Shown here: positions 55,396 to 63,973 of the stretch, piece after piece | Numbering within the stretch: the stretch's first letter is position 1 | How the letters are laid out: each line of letters opens with the position of its first letter | The notes under the pieces: generated by a model | What the model was told of the DNA's origin: nothing | The model's input: the letters and a program-made list of their open reading frames with translations, nothing else | Database searches by the model: none | Made by a program: the position numbers and the translations under genes | Origin: an uncultured Eubacterium sp. | Lineage (GTDB): Bacteria; Bacillota; Clostridia; Lachnospirales; Lachnospiraceae | Reading direction: 5' to 3' | Length of the DNA: 64,000 nucleotides | Assembly (NCBI GenBank): GCA_945946665.1 | Contig: CAMEWO010000001.1 | Span: 62,001-126,000 of the forward strand

Positions 55396-55435
55396 TCTTT
55401 GGTATACCTCCTAAATCTCAATAGCTTAAAATATT

Positions 55436-55885
55436 TTATAATAAATTACGGCTTATGTCAAGCACAGCCTCCATTGCATACAGATATCCCTTAAGTCCAA
55501 GACCTACCACCTGTCCGTTGCACACAGGAACTGTCACAGAAGTATGTCTGAACTCCTCTCTCTTGTGAACATTGGATATATGGACTTCTATCTTAGGAAT
55601 ATCCTCAATTGAGCCAAGGGCATCTCTTATTGCAATACTATAATGAGTATATGCTCCCGGATTGATAACTATTCCAATAACCTTCTCATAGTAAGCCTTC
55701 TGTATCCTGTCAATAATCGCTCCCTCAGAATTATTCTGGAATACCTCCACTTCAACCCCCAGTTCTTTTGCTTTATCCTCAATCATGTTAACAAGGGTGT
55801 CATAATTGTCCTGTCCATATATTCCCTTCTCACGTATTCCCAGAAAATTAATATTAGGTCCGTTAATAACAAGTATCTTCTCCAT
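55436..55885 (-). CDS. aroQ: 3-dehydroquinate dehydratase, type II
   Basis: Shikimate pathway step 3. The 149-residue dodecameric enzyme begins MEKILVINGPNINFLG, with the catalytic Tyr nearby (EKGIYGQDNY), the VINPGAYTHYSIAIRDAL segment near residue 74 and VEVHISN-type motif (KIEVHISNVHKREEFRH) near 96. It starts eight bases after aroK. Confidence 0.96.
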   Translation of the reverse strand: MEKILVINGPNINFLGIREKGIYGQDNYDTLVNMIEDKAKELGVEVEVFQNNSEGAIIDRIQKAYYEKVIGIVINPGAYTHYSIAIRDALGSIEDIPKIEVHISNVHKREEFRHTSVTVPVCNGQVVGLGLKGYLYAMEAVLDISRNLL

Positions 55886-55892
55886 AATATTG

Positions 55893-56417
55893 TCATACCT
55901 CCAAAGCTTTAATAAGTCTTAATATCTCATTATATATCTGTTGGAAAGATCTGCCTGACGTATCAACTATAATGTCTGCTGCATCTGTATATATGTCTTC
56001 ACGCTGTTCCATCAGATTCTCGATTTTCTCCCTCACATTGCCTCCGGCTAACAGGGGTCTTTTCGTATCACCCTTAAGGCGGCGTTCCAATTCATCAATC
56101 CCTGTCTTTAAGTAAACAACTCTTCCAGTCTGTCTTAAGAGAGCTCTGTTTACTGGTCTTACTGGAAGACCTCCTCCCACAGAAACAACAATTTTATCAC
56201 TTCTTAAAGACAGGCTTTCTGCCATACCAGTCTCTAAATCCCTAAAATATTCTTCCCCTTCGGCAGCAAATATATCATTGATTGTCCTGTTCTGCTGTTC
56301 CTCTATTAACTGGTCTGTATCAACAAATGTATATCCATGTTCCTTTGCCAGCCAGTTCCCAAAGGTTGTCTTGCCACAGCCCATAAATCCAATCAGCACA
56401 AGGCTATCCTTATTCAT
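55893..56417 (-). CDS. aroK: Shikimate kinase
   Basis: Phosphorylates shikimate to shikimate-3-phosphate. The 174-residue P-loop enzyme has LIGFMGCGKTTFGNWLA near residue 8 (GxxGxGKT), DTDQLIEEQQ near 33, the substrate arginine area FRDLE, and GGGLPVRP near 80. The start overlaps the aroE stop by eight bases. Confidence 0.94.
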   Translation of the reverse strand: MNKDSLVLIGFMGCGKTTFGNWLAKEHGYTFVDTDQLIEEQQNRTINDIFAAEGEEYFRDLETGMAESLSLRSDKIVVSVGGGLPVRPVNRALLRQTGRVVYLKTGIDELERRLKGDTKRPLLAGGNVREKIENLMEQREDIYTDAADIIVDTSGRSFQQIYNEILRLIKALEV

Positions 56418-57294
56418 TAATTCCCATTGCCTCCTTCATGGATTCATACACTCTGTCAGCCATATCCTTTGAAACGCTGCAGTTATTCCATATCTCAAAA
56501 GCAGCGACTCCCTGATACAGCAGCATCTTAAGGCCATTGTACGCAGGCTTGCCCTGCTCACCTAATATCTTCATGAATCTGGTTGTATATGGGTTATATA
56601 TAATATCAACCCCAGCCCCCACTTTCCTGTAAAAGTTCTCATCCTTAATCAGAACGTTATCTACATCAGGATACAGTCCTACGCTTGTAGTCTGTATTGC
56701 AACATATCCATCCCCCTTAAGGTCTAAAGCCTGGTCAATAGAAACTGCCTTAACTAAATCAATTCCATAATACCCATTAACAGCGCCGGCAATATTCTGT
56801 GCCTTTTCTACAGTTCTGTTAATAACTGTTACTGATGATGCTCCTCTGGATGCACATAAAAATGCAATGGCTCTTGCAGCTCCTCCGGCACCAATTATCA
56901 ACACCGGATTATCCTTAATACATACATTCTCTTCCTCCAGCTCCCTAGCCAGACCAAGAATATCAGTATTATATCCTTTGTAGCCTCCATCAACCCTTGC
57001 CAGTGTATTAACTGCACCGATTGCCTCTGCCAGGGGATCGATCTCCTTCAGGGAGCCCATAACCGCCTGCTTGTGGGGAACTGTCACATTCATTCCCAGT
57101 ATATCCAGTGCATATGCACCCTTCACAGCAGCTTCAACCTGGTCATCTTCTACCTTAAATGTTGTATATACCAGATCAATGCCCATTATATCAGCCAATG
57201 TGTTATGAATAACCGGAGATATTGAATGTCCTACCGGATTACCAATAAGACCACACACTCTGGTTGTTCCTTTTATGTTATTCAATGATTTCAC
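56410..57294 (-). CDS. aroE: Shikimate dehydrogenase
   Basis: Reduces 3-dehydroshikimate with NADPH. The 294-residue protein has GLIGNPVGHSISPVIHN near residue 15, the catalytic Lys in MNVTVPHKQAVM near 70, GYNTDILGLAREL near 105 and the nucleotide site LIIGAGGAARAIAF near 127. The start is not ATG: a TTG at 57306 overlaps the yqeG stop, but the GTG at 57294 has AAAGG upstream, so I choose the GTG with moderate confidence. Confidence 0.93.
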   Translation of the reverse strand: MKSLNNIKGTTRVCGLIGNPVGHSISPVIHNTLADIMGIDLVYTTFKVEDDQVEAAVKGAYALDILGMNVTVPHKQAVMGSLKEIDPLAEAIGAVNTLARVDGGYKGYNTDILGLARELEEENVCIKDNPVLIIGAGGAARAIAFLCASRGASSVTVINRTVEKAQNIAGAVNGYYGIDLVKAVSIDQALDLKGDGYVAIQTTSVGLYPDVDNVLIKDENFYRKVGAGVDIIYNPYTTRFMKILGEQGKPAYNGLKMLLYQGVAAFEIWNNCSVSKDMADRVYESMKEAMGINE

Positions 57295-57302
57295 CAAACC
57301 TT

Positions 57303-57833
57303 TCAATTATCATATACAGAGTAGTAATTGCATTTCTTAACTGCCTTCCTGAAAAAGAAATGCATAACAATTCTTTCCAGATATCTCTTTAAAACTATCT
57401 GAATCTCTTCATGCTTTGCAATAGGCTTTACAAGAAAGCTTTCAATTCCTGCTCTGTTGGCACCCCACACATCTGTAAATATCTGGTCACCCACAAAAAA
57501 AGTTTTATCTTTCCCCATGCCCATAATCTCTGCTGCCCTGATATAATTCTTAGGTGATGGTTTTCCCGCCTTGCTGACATAACAGGAATTAACCTTATCA
57601 GCCAGAGGCTTTACCCGTTCTTCACTGTTATTGGATATGATACAGGTCTTAAATCCCTGATAGTGAAGTTCTTTAAACAAAGCCTCTGCCTTGTCATTAA
57701 CAGGTGCTCCATGCTCCACCAGTGTATTATCAACATCAAAAATTATTCCTCTGTATCCCTGTCTGTAAAGTTCATCATAAGCAATATCGTATGCCGAATC
57801 ATAGAATCTATCCGGATAAAACTGTTTAAACAT
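57303..57833 (-). CDS. yqeG: YqeG family HAD IIIA-type phosphatase
   Basis: A 176-residue HAD phosphatase with GIIFDVDNTLVEHGAPVND near residue 29, TCIISNNSEERVKPLADKV near 70 and KTFFVGDQIFTDVWGANRAG near 115. YqeG lies in a conserved Firmicute cluster with aroE and ribosome-associated genes; its substrate is unknown. It follows nrdR by 20 bases. Confidence 0.92.
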   Translation of the reverse strand: MFKQFYPDRFYDSAYDIAYDELYRQGYRGIIFDVDNTLVEHGAPVNDKAEALFKELHYQGFKTCIISNNSEERVKPLADKVNSCYVSKAGKPSPKNYIRAAEIMGMGKDKTFFVGDQIFTDVWGANRAGIESFLVKPIAKHEEIQIVLKRYLERIVMHFFFRKAVKKCNYYSVYDN

Positions 57834-57853
57834 ATCTAACCTGCTTTATAATA

Positions 57854-58300
57854 CTATTTTAAAATTTTCTTAATCTCGTCCATGAAAGTATTAACATCTT
57901 TAAATTCCCTGTATACAGACGCAAATCTTACATAGGCTACCTCATCTAACTTCTTTAACTCTTCCATTACGATAGCACCAATTGTAGTTGTTGGTATTTC
58001 CTTCTCACCAATATTGAAAATCTTCGTCTCAATCTCATCAACCATAGCATTAATGCTTGAAATTGATACAGGACGCTTATGGCATGAACGAACAATACCT
58101 GCCACAATCTTTTCCCTGTCATAAGGTTCTCTGTTGTTATCTTTCTTAATAACAATCAAAGGCATAGTCTCTACCTTCTCATAGGTTGTAAATCTCTTAC
58201 CGCATGATTCGCACTGACGTCTTCTTCTGATTGAACTGTCGTCAGTCGGTCTTGAATCAATAACCTTTGTATTATCATTGCCACAAAATGGACACTTCAT
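57854..58300 (-). CDS. nrdR: Transcriptional repressor NrdR
   Basis: Represses ribonucleotide reductase genes according to (d)ATP level. The 148-residue protein starts [17 protein letters not shown] with a zinc ribbon (two CxxC pairs, the second CESCGKRF) and has an ATP-cone ([19 protein letters not shown] near residue 50). I start at MKCPFCG, with GGAGG upstream; the frame runs seven codons longer. Divergent from sigG. Confidence 0.96.
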   Translation of the reverse strand: MKCPFCGNDNTKVIDSRPTDDSSIRRRRQCESCGKRFTTYEKVETMPLIVIKKDNNREPYDREKIVAGIVRSCHKRPVSISSINAMVDEIETKIFNIGEKEIPTTTIGAIVMEELKKLDEVAYVRFASVYREFKDVNTFMDEIKKILK

Positions 58301-58334
58301 TGAAAATACCTCCGAACACAAGAATATAAATTAA

Positions 58335-58363
58335 ATTATACGTAAAAATTCACTTCCGGTCAA
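58335..58363 (-). promoter_or_regulatory. Sigma-A promoter of nrdR
   Basis: TTGACC (58358-58363), 17 bases, TATAAT (58335-58340) on the minus strand. Confidence 0.78.
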
Positions 58364-58387
58364 CATTAAAAATGGTTATTCTTCCCA

Positions 58388-58417
58388 GTATTAAACAGTG
58401 AACTTGGGGTAATCATA
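58388..58417 (+). promoter_or_regulatory. Forespore sigma-F-like promoter of sigG
   Basis: GTATT (58388-58392), 15 bases, GGTAATCATA (58408-58417), close to the sigma-F consensus GYATA-N15-GGNNANANTR with two mismatches, one in each element. It is about 37 bases ahead of the start. Confidence 0.6.
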
Positions 58418-58453
58418 ACAAATAGAAATCTATTAGCTTGCCGGGAGGTGAAC

Positions 58454-59233
58454 ATGGCTTCATATAAAGTCGAAATATGCGGTGTTAACACTGCAACTCT
58501 GCCACTTCTTAATGCAAAAGAAAAAGAGGAACTGCTGAAAAAAATAAAGCAGGGAGACAAGGATGCCAGAGATAAATTCATTAAAGGAAATCTTCGTCTT
58601 GTATTAAGTATTGCCCACAGATTTTCCCAGTCAGGGGAAGATGTGGACGATCTTTTTCAGATTGGCTGTGTAGGTATGATTAAAGCCATAGATAATTTTG
58701 ACACAAGCCAGAATGTGCAGTTCTCCACCTATGCTGTCCCTATGATAGCCGGTGAAATAAAACGGTATCTAAGAGACTCCACCAACTCCATAAGAGTCAG
58801 CAGGTCAATAAGAGACACAGCATTTAAAGCCCTTAAAGCAAAAGAAATGCTTCTTAATGCGAAACAAAGCGAACCTACTATCACAGAGATTGCCAATGAA
58901 ATCGGTGTTCCCAGGGAGGAGATTGTAATGGCTCTTGAGGCTATCCAGAGTCCTGTATCAATCTATGAGCCACTGTACACTGACGGAAATGATACCCTGT
59001 GTATATGTGACCAGATAAAGGACAGGAAAAACCAGGAGGAGACTGTAGTTAATAACCTGGCTTTAAAGGATGCCCTGTCAAAACTGTCTGACCGGGAAAG
59101 AGAAATTATTCAAATGCGTTTCTTTGACTGCAAAACACAGATGGAAACCGCCAGAGAAATAGGTATATCCCAGGCCCAGGTAAGCAGACTTGAAAAATGC
59201 GCTTTAAAAGCCATGAAAAACAACCTGTCCTGA
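58454..59233 (+). CDS. sigG: RNA polymerase sporulation sigma factor SigG
   Basis: Late forespore sigma factor of 259 residues. The N-terminal KVEICGVNTATLPLL is the SigG signature; region 2 follows (DDLFQIGCVGMIKAIDNFDT near 80) and region 4 (MRFFDCKTQMETAREIG, the helix-turn-helix) near 225. The ATG giving MASYKV is chosen, with GGGAGG five bases ahead; a GTG two codons upstream would overlap that site. Its presence shows the organism carries the endospore programme. The ylmC gene follows. Confidence 0.95.
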   Translation: MASYKVEICGVNTATLPLLNAKEKEELLKKIKQGDKDARDKFIKGNLRLVLSIAHRFSQSGEDVDDLFQIGCVGMIKAIDNFDTSQNVQFSTYAVPMIAGEIKRYLRDSTNSIRVSRSIRDTAFKALKAKEMLLNAKQSEPTITEIANEIGVPREEIVMALEAIQSPVSIYEPLYTDGNDTLCICDQIKDRKNQEETVVNNLALKDALSKLSDREREIIQMRFFDCKTQMETAREIGISQAQVSRLEKCALKAMKNNLS

Positions 59234-59268
59234 TGAATATAATATAAAAAGCTTATAAATGTGATGTT

Positions 59269-59526
59269 ATGAGATTATGTGAATTAAGAAATAAGGATGT
59301 AATCAACGGATGTGACTGCAAAATACTTGGCACAGTATGTGACATTGAATTTGACATGTGCACCGGATGTATTCAGGCTCTTATTGTTCCGGGTCCAGGA
59401 CGTATCTGTGGTTTATTTGGCAGGGATATTGAATATATTATTCCCTTTAAATGTGTAAAGTGTATAGGCCCTGACGCTGTTCTTGTTGAGGTTAATACCG
59501 AAAAAATCACCCATAAATGTATATAA
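59269..59526 (+). CDS. ylmC: YlmC/YmxH family sporulation protein (PRC-barrel)
   Basis: An 85-residue PRC-barrel-like protein: MRLCELRNKDVINGCDCKIL opens it, with CDIEFDMCTGCIQALIVPG in the middle. It sits just after sigG, as in other spore-forming clostridia. Function in spores is not established. It is unusually Cys-rich for its size. Confidence 0.88.
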   Translation: MRLCELRNKDVINGCDCKILGTVCDIEFDMCTGCIQALIVPGPGRICGLFGRDIEYIIPFKCVKCIGPDAVLVEVNTEKITHKCI

Positions 59527-59552
59527 AAAACCTTTAATAATTCCAAATTGTA

Positions 59553-59581
59553 TTGAAAATACTTATATTTTGCATTAAAAT
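59553..59581 (+). promoter_or_regulatory. Sigma-A promoter of the lactonase gene
   Basis: TTGAAA (59553-59558), 17 bases, TAAAAT (59576-59581), about 40 bases ahead of the start. Confidence 0.65.
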
Positions 59582-59623
59582 GTTAGTAGATTTTTTAAGG
59601 AACGTAAGAAAGGACGGATTATA

Positions 59624-60682
59624 ATGGGTGACAGATACGTTGCATATGTTGGCAGCTATACTCATGAATCAAACAAGGGATTATATCTGTTTGACATGGA
59701 TGTAGAGAAAGGACGAATCAGCAAAAGGAATGAATATGAGCTTGACAATCCTTCATATATCACTATATCCCACAGTAAGAAATTCCTGTACTCAATATGT
59801 GACCAGGGTGTAGCTTCATATGCCATAAAGGATGATGGTGAACTGGAACAGCTTAATGTTGCATCTATAAATGGTATGAGAGGATGTCATATCAGTATAA
59901 CAAAGAATGACACTTACTTAGTTGTGTCAGGTTACCATGATGGTAAGATAACTGTAATGTCTCTTAAAAAGGATGGACGTGTAGGAGATATTACTGACGA
60001 GGTATTCCACAAGGGAATGGGCAGCATTGCAGAGCGTAATTTCAGACCTCATATCAGCTGGTCTGCATTCACTCCTGACGAGGAGCTTCTCTGCGTGTGT
60101 GACCCTGGAATAGACCAGATTAAATTATATGAGTTTAATCACAATAACGGCAGAATCAAGCTTTATGATATTATTCGTTCACAGCTTGAATCAGCTCCAC
60201 GCCAGATATTATTCAGCCAGGACGGCAAATTTGCCTATGTCTTATGTGAACTGAAAAACTTTATCAATGTATATTCCTATGATAAAGATGCAGAATCAGG
60301 ACGTTTTGAACTTATACAAAATATATTCACTGTAAGAAAAGACCATAAGAGCAACAGTTCTGCAGCTAATATTATCATGGCTAATAACGGAAACAATCTA
60401 ATATGCTCTAATGCAGGTGATAATACTGTTACAATATATAGTGTGGACAAGGCATCAGGTATGTTAAGCAGTATTTCTTCTCTCCCTGTAAGCGGTGATT
60501 ATCCTAAATACATTGCCATGTTCCCTGATGACAAGCATTTGTTATCTATGAATAATCAGGGTAATTCCATCACGGATTTCACTATTCACTTTGACAGGGG
60601 GCTGATTGTTATGAATGGTCCAGAAATAAAGATTTCAAAGCCTAATAATATGGTTATTCTCAATGTCAGTGATATTCAATAA
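59624..60682 (+). CDS. pgl: 6-phosphogluconolactonase-like beta-propeller (YbhE type)
   Basis: A 352-residue seven-bladed propeller of the lactonase family. The N-terminus MGDRYVAYVGSYTHESNKGL and repeats such as YVLCELKNFINVYSYDKD and FRPHISWSAFTPDEELLCV fit. Members hydrolyse 6-phosphogluconolactone in the pentose phosphate route, but this family also includes other lactonases, so the substrate is inferred. It is a single gene with its own promoter and is followed by a strong hairpin. Confidence 0.85.
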   Translation: MGDRYVAYVGSYTHESNKGLYLFDMDVEKGRISKRNEYELDNPSYITISHSKKFLYSICDQGVASYAIKDDGELEQLNVASINGMRGCHISITKNDTYLVVSGYHDGKITVMSLKKDGRVGDITDEVFHKGMGSIAERNFRPHISWSAFTPDEELLCVCDPGIDQIKLYEFNHNNGRIKLYDIIRSQLESAPRQILFSQDGKFAYVLCELKNFINVYSYDKDAESGRFELIQNIFTVRKDHKSNSSAANIIMANNGNNLICSNAGDNTVTIYSVDKASGMLSSISSLPVSGDYPKYIAMFPDDKHLLSMNNQGNSITDFTIHFDRGLIVMNGPEIKISKPNNMVILNVSDIQ

Positions 60683-60723
60683 AACAATATAAAGAAGGGG
60701 CTGTTAAACTGCCCTAAAAGAAA

Positions 60724-60750
60724 TAAGGGGCTGTTTTCTACAGCCCCTTA
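60724..60750. terminator. Terminator between the lactonase and bacteriohemerythrin genes
   Basis: TAAGGGGCTGT and ACAGCCCCTTA form a perfect 11-base-pair stem around TTTCT. No long T-run follows on the plus strand; it may serve the convergent hemerythrin gene. The AAGGGGCTGTT half is duplicated about 30 bases upstream. Confidence 0.7.
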
Positions 60751-60769
60751 AATTATATGTCATACATTC

Positions 60770-61192
60770 TTAGACAATATCTGGATTGTTGTGAAGATTA
60801 ATATACTCTGCAACAGATCTGTCTGCAGCCTTAATATGTCTGAACAGCCAGTCTACAACTTCTGTCTTAACCTTATCTACAAAATCCTTATTAGGTCCTT
60901 CAAGTTCCTCAAGATACTCAGTTAATTCCTTGATTGTCTCCTTGAATTCCTCATGTTTCTTGTGATGATTCTCATAATCAGGATATCCTGCTTCCTTCTG
61001 CAGTTCTTCCTCTGCAGTAAAATGAAAATTAGTATACTCATCAAGATAATCAAGCATCTTAATGGCATTAACCTTAGCATCACCCTCTTCACATGCAGTG
61101 ATAAGATTGCCGATTCGCTTAATCAGCTCCTTGTGCTGCTCATCAATAGTACTGTTGCCAGTAACTAATGTATCATCAAATTCAATTAACAT
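60770..61192 (-). CDS. Bacteriohemerythrin
   Basis: A 140-residue four-helix di-iron O2-binding protein. Ligand residues are DEQHKELIKRI near residue 20, FHFTAEEELQ near 57, ENHHKKHEEF near 74 and the C-terminal WLFRHIKAAD near 115. In anaerobes such proteins scavenge or sense oxygen. The gene has its own promoter and lies between trpS and the lactonase gene. Confidence 0.93.
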   Translation of the reverse strand: MLIEFDDTLVTGNSTIDEQHKELIKRIGNLITACEEGDAKVNAIKMLDYLDEYTNFHFTAEEELQKEAGYPDYENHHKKHEEFKETIKELTEYLEELEGPNKDFVDKVKTEVVDWLFRHIKAADRSVAEYINLHNNPDIV

Positions 61193-61225
61193 AGTAATAC
61201 CTCCGTTACATAATATATTAATAAT

Positions 61226-61254
61226 ATTGTATCACTGTGTAATAACACATACAA
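61226..61254 (-). promoter_or_regulatory. Sigma-A promoter of the bacteriohemerythrin gene
   Basis: TTGTAT (61249-61254), 17 bases, TACAAT (61226-61231) with an extended TGATACAAT. It lies against the end of trpS. Confidence 0.65.
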
Positions 61255-61257
61255 TAA

Positions 61258-62346
61258 TTATTTCTCCTTATATTTCTCACTCTGTCCCTTTATAAGCTCC
61301 TCGTCATCAAAGTAATTAATCTTCATGGCAGCCTTAACTTCATCCAGTGTCTGCTGTGCAACCTGATAAGCCTCTTCGGTTCCCTTCTTCAATATATCAT
61401 AAACCAGAGGGATATTCTGCTCATATTCCTTTCTTCTAACCCTGATTGGTTCTAACTGCTTATTAATTACATTAAGAAGGAACTTCTTGACCTTAACATC
61501 ACCTAAACCGCCCTTCTTATAATGTTCCTTTAATTCATCAAGACAGGTGTAATCAGGAAGGAATTCTGGAAAATCTTCATCGGTGCAGAATGCATCAAGA
61601 TATGTGAACACTGTATTTCCCTCAATCTTTCCCGGATCTTCTACCCTTATATGATCAGGGTCTGTGTACATGCTCATAACCTTCTTTTTAACATCCTCTG
61701 GTGTATCGGCAAGATATATGCAGTTTCCAAGAGACTTGCTCATCTTAGCCTTACCATCTGTTCCCGGAAGCCTTAAGCACGCCTTATTGTCTGGAAGAAG
61801 TATACTTGGCTCAACAAGTGTATCTCCATAAACAGAATTAAACTTCCTTACAATCTCCCTGGCCTGCTCAATCATTGGTTCCTGGTCCTCACCTGCTGGA
61901 ACTGTTGTAGCCTTAAATGCTGTTATATCAGAAGCCTGGCTGATTGGATATGTGAAAAATCCAACTGGGATACTTGTCTCAAAATTACGTAAAAGAATCT
62001 CACTTTTAACAGTAGGATTACGCTGCAATCTTGATACTGTAACAAGATTCATATAATAAAAAGTAAGCTCTGTAAGCTGTGGTATCTGTGACTGTATAAA
62101 TATAACCGACTTCTCCGGGTCAATCCCCACAGAAAGATAGTCCAGTGCCACCTCTATTATATTCTGACGGATTTTTTCAGGATTATCAGCATTATCTGTA
62201 AGAGCCTGGGCATCTGCAATCATAATGTATATCTTTTCAAACTCACCTGAGTTCTGTAATTCAACTCTTCTTCTTAAAGAACCAACAAAATGTCCCAGAT
62301 GAAGTCTTCCTGTTGGTCTGTCACCAGTTAAAATAATCTTCGACAT
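61258..62346 (-). CDS. trpS: Tryptophan--tRNA ligase
   Basis: Class I synthetase of 362 residues. HIGH-type motif GDRPTGRLHLGHFVGSL is at residue 8 and KMSKS in [15 protein letters not shown] near 195. The longer C-terminal end and the insert pattern suit the TrpRS type found in Clostridia. I start at MSKIIL, preceded by GGAG; the frame runs eight codons longer. No T-box is seen in its leader, unlike the trp operon. Confidence 0.95.
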   Translation of the reverse strand: MSKIILTGDRPTGRLHLGHFVGSLRRRVELQNSGEFEKIYIMIADAQALTDNADNPEKIRQNIIEVALDYLSVGIDPEKSVIFIQSQIPQLTELTFYYMNLVTVSRLQRNPTVKSEILLRNFETSIPVGFFTYPISQASDITAFKATTVPAGEDQEPMIEQAREIVRKFNSVYGDTLVEPSILLPDNKACLRLPGTDGKAKMSKSLGNCIYLADTPEDVKKKVMSMYTDPDHIRVEDPGKIEGNTVFTYLDAFCTDEDFPEFLPDYTCLDELKEHYKKGGLGDVKVKKFLLNVINKQLEPIRVRRKEYEQNIPLVYDILKKGTEEAYQVAQQTLDEVKAAMKINYFDDEELIKGQSEKYKEK

Positions 62347-62496
62347 ATACTTCTCCATTCTAATCTGCATCTAAAAGCATTTTACCAAGGAAAGCCATTA
62401 AAGGCTGAAACAATAAAATACTCTGTATGAAATTCTAACACATTTTATATGAAATAGCCACATTTTTATGCTATAACAATTTTTTTACAAAAAGCG

Positions 62497-62525
62497 TTGT
62501 TAAAATTATGATTTCATAGTAGAAT
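62497..62525 (+). promoter_or_regulatory. Sigma-A promoter of pyrBI
   Basis: TTGTTA (62497-62502), 17 bases, TAGAAT (62520-62525). Confidence 0.7.
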
Positions 62526-62532
62526 ATCGGAT

Positions 62533-62612
62533 AGTGAAAACTTGAGTGGCAATATAGGTTTAACCGCCAGCTTACTCATAATAATGCCTGTTAGGCGGAA
62601 TGGAGATTATTT
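62533..62612 (+). promoter_or_regulatory. Structured 5' leader of pyrB, possible regulatory RNA
   Basis: TGAGT with ACTCA (62543-62547 and 62574-62578) and GGC with GCC can form one nested hairpin. GCCT with AGGC (62586-62596) forms a second, just before the ribosome site GGAG. CCGCC (62564-62568) can instead pair with GGCGG (62594-62598), so the two structures could exclude each other. No known riboswitch is recognised. Confidence 0.5.
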
Positions 62613-63527
62613 ATGAAGCATTTACTAAGTCCAATGGATTTGAGTGTGGAGGAAATTGACGACCTGTTGAACCTGGCGAAAGACATTTCCAAAAATCCTG
62701 CAAAATACTCTCACGTATGTGATGGTAAGAAATTAGCTACATGTTTTTATGAACCAAGTACAAGAACCCGTTTAAGTTTCGAATCAGCGATGCTGAATTT
62801 AGGGGGTTCTGTTCTTGGTTTTTCTTCTGCTGACTCAAGCTCTGCCGCTAAAGGAGAAAGTGTGTCAGATACAATCAGGGTTATTTCATGCTATGCTGAT
62901 ATATGTGCCATGCGTCATCCAAAGGAGGGAGCTCCAATGGTTGCTGCCAGCAAATCCACTATTCCTGTAATTAATGCCGGTGATGGAGGCCATCAGCACC
63001 CAACCCAGACTCTTACAGACCTTATGACAATTAATGAGCTTCATGGAAAGCTGAATAATTTTACTATTGGTTTATGCGGAGACCTTAAATTCGGACGTAC
63101 CGTCCACTCCCTTATAAATTCACTTATAAGGTATGACAATATCAAATTCATTCTTATTTCACCTAAGGAGCTGCGTGTGCCTGATTATATCATTGATAAA
63201 TTAAAGGAGAAAAACGCAGAATTCCAGGAGGTTGAAAAGCTTGAGGATGTTATGCCACAGCTTGATATCCTTTATATGACAAGAGTCCAGAGAGAAAGAT
63301 TCTTCAATGAGGATGATTATTTAAGGATGAAAGATTTCTACATTCTTGACAAAGCTAAGATGGCTCTCGCCAAAGAAAATATGTATGTACTCCACCCTCT
63401 TCCAAGAGTTAATGAAATCTCTGTAGATGTGGACGATGACCCAAGAGCTGCATATTTCAAGCAGGCACAATACGGTGTGTATGTGAGAATGGCTCTTATA
63501 ATGACCCTTTTAGGACTTAACAAATAA
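62613..63527 (+). CDS. pyrB: Aspartate carbamoyltransferase catalytic subunit
   Basis: First committed step of pyrimidine synthesis: carbamoyl phosphate plus aspartate gives carbamoyl aspartate. The 304-residue protein has the carbamoyl phosphate loop [12 protein letters not shown] near residue 53, [13 protein letters not shown] near 130, [14 protein letters not shown] near 155 and HPLPRVNEI near 260. It is followed by pyrI, so it forms the allosteric holoenzyme. Confidence 0.97.
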   Translation: MKHLLSPMDLSVEEIDDLLNLAKDISKNPAKYSHVCDGKKLATCFYEPSTRTRLSFESAMLNLGGSVLGFSSADSSSAAKGESVSDTIRVISCYADICAMRHPKEGAPMVAASKSTIPVINAGDGGHQHPTQTLTDLMTINELHGKLNNFTIGLCGDLKFGRTVHSLINSLIRYDNIKFILISPKELRVPDYIIDKLKEKNAEFQEVEKLEDVMPQLDILYMTRVQRERFFNEDDYLRMKDFYILDKAKMALAKENMYVLHPLPRVNEISVDVDDDPRAAYFKQAQYGVYVRMALIMTLLGLNK

Positions 63528-63547
63528 ATTAGAAAGGACATGGGATT

Positions 63548-63973
63548 ATGTTAAATGTAGGACAGCTTAACAATGGATTTGTTCTTGACCATATTGAAGC
63601 AGGAAAATCCATGATGATATACAACAATCTTGGTCTGGACAAGCTTGACTGTCAGGTTGCTATTATAAAAAATGCCAGAAGCAACAAGATGGGTAAGAAG
63701 GACATTATAAAAATTGAAGCCGGACTTGATACTGTTGACCTGGATGTACTTGGTTTTATTGACCACAATATCACTGTAAATATAATTAAAGACGGAGAAA
63801 TTGTTGAGAAAAAACGCCTGACTCTTCCTCCATCCATAACCAATGTGATAAAGTGCAAGAATCCAAGATGTATTACTTCCATTGAGCAGGAGCTTGACCA
63901 CGTATTTATCCTGACAGACAAGGATAAGCAGATTTACCGCTGTAAATACTGTGAAGAGAAGTACAACCGCTGA
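63548..63973 (+). CDS. pyrI: Aspartate carbamoyltransferase regulatory subunit
   Basis: A 141-residue regulatory chain that binds CTP/ATP and the catalytic trimer. The zinc domain carries four Cys in KCKNPRCITSIEQEL and YRCKYCEEKYN. It begins 20 bases after pyrB with its own ribosome site (AAAGGA). The presence of pyrI means feedback control of PyrB by nucleotides rather than only transcriptional control. Confidence 0.96.
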   Translation: MLNVGQLNNGFVLDHIEAGKSMMIYNNLGLDKLDCQVAIIKNARSNKMGKKDIIKIEAGLDTVDLDVLGFIDHNITVNIIKDGEIVEKKRLTLPPSITNVIKCKNPRCITSIEQELDHVFILTDKDKQIYRCKYCEEKYNR

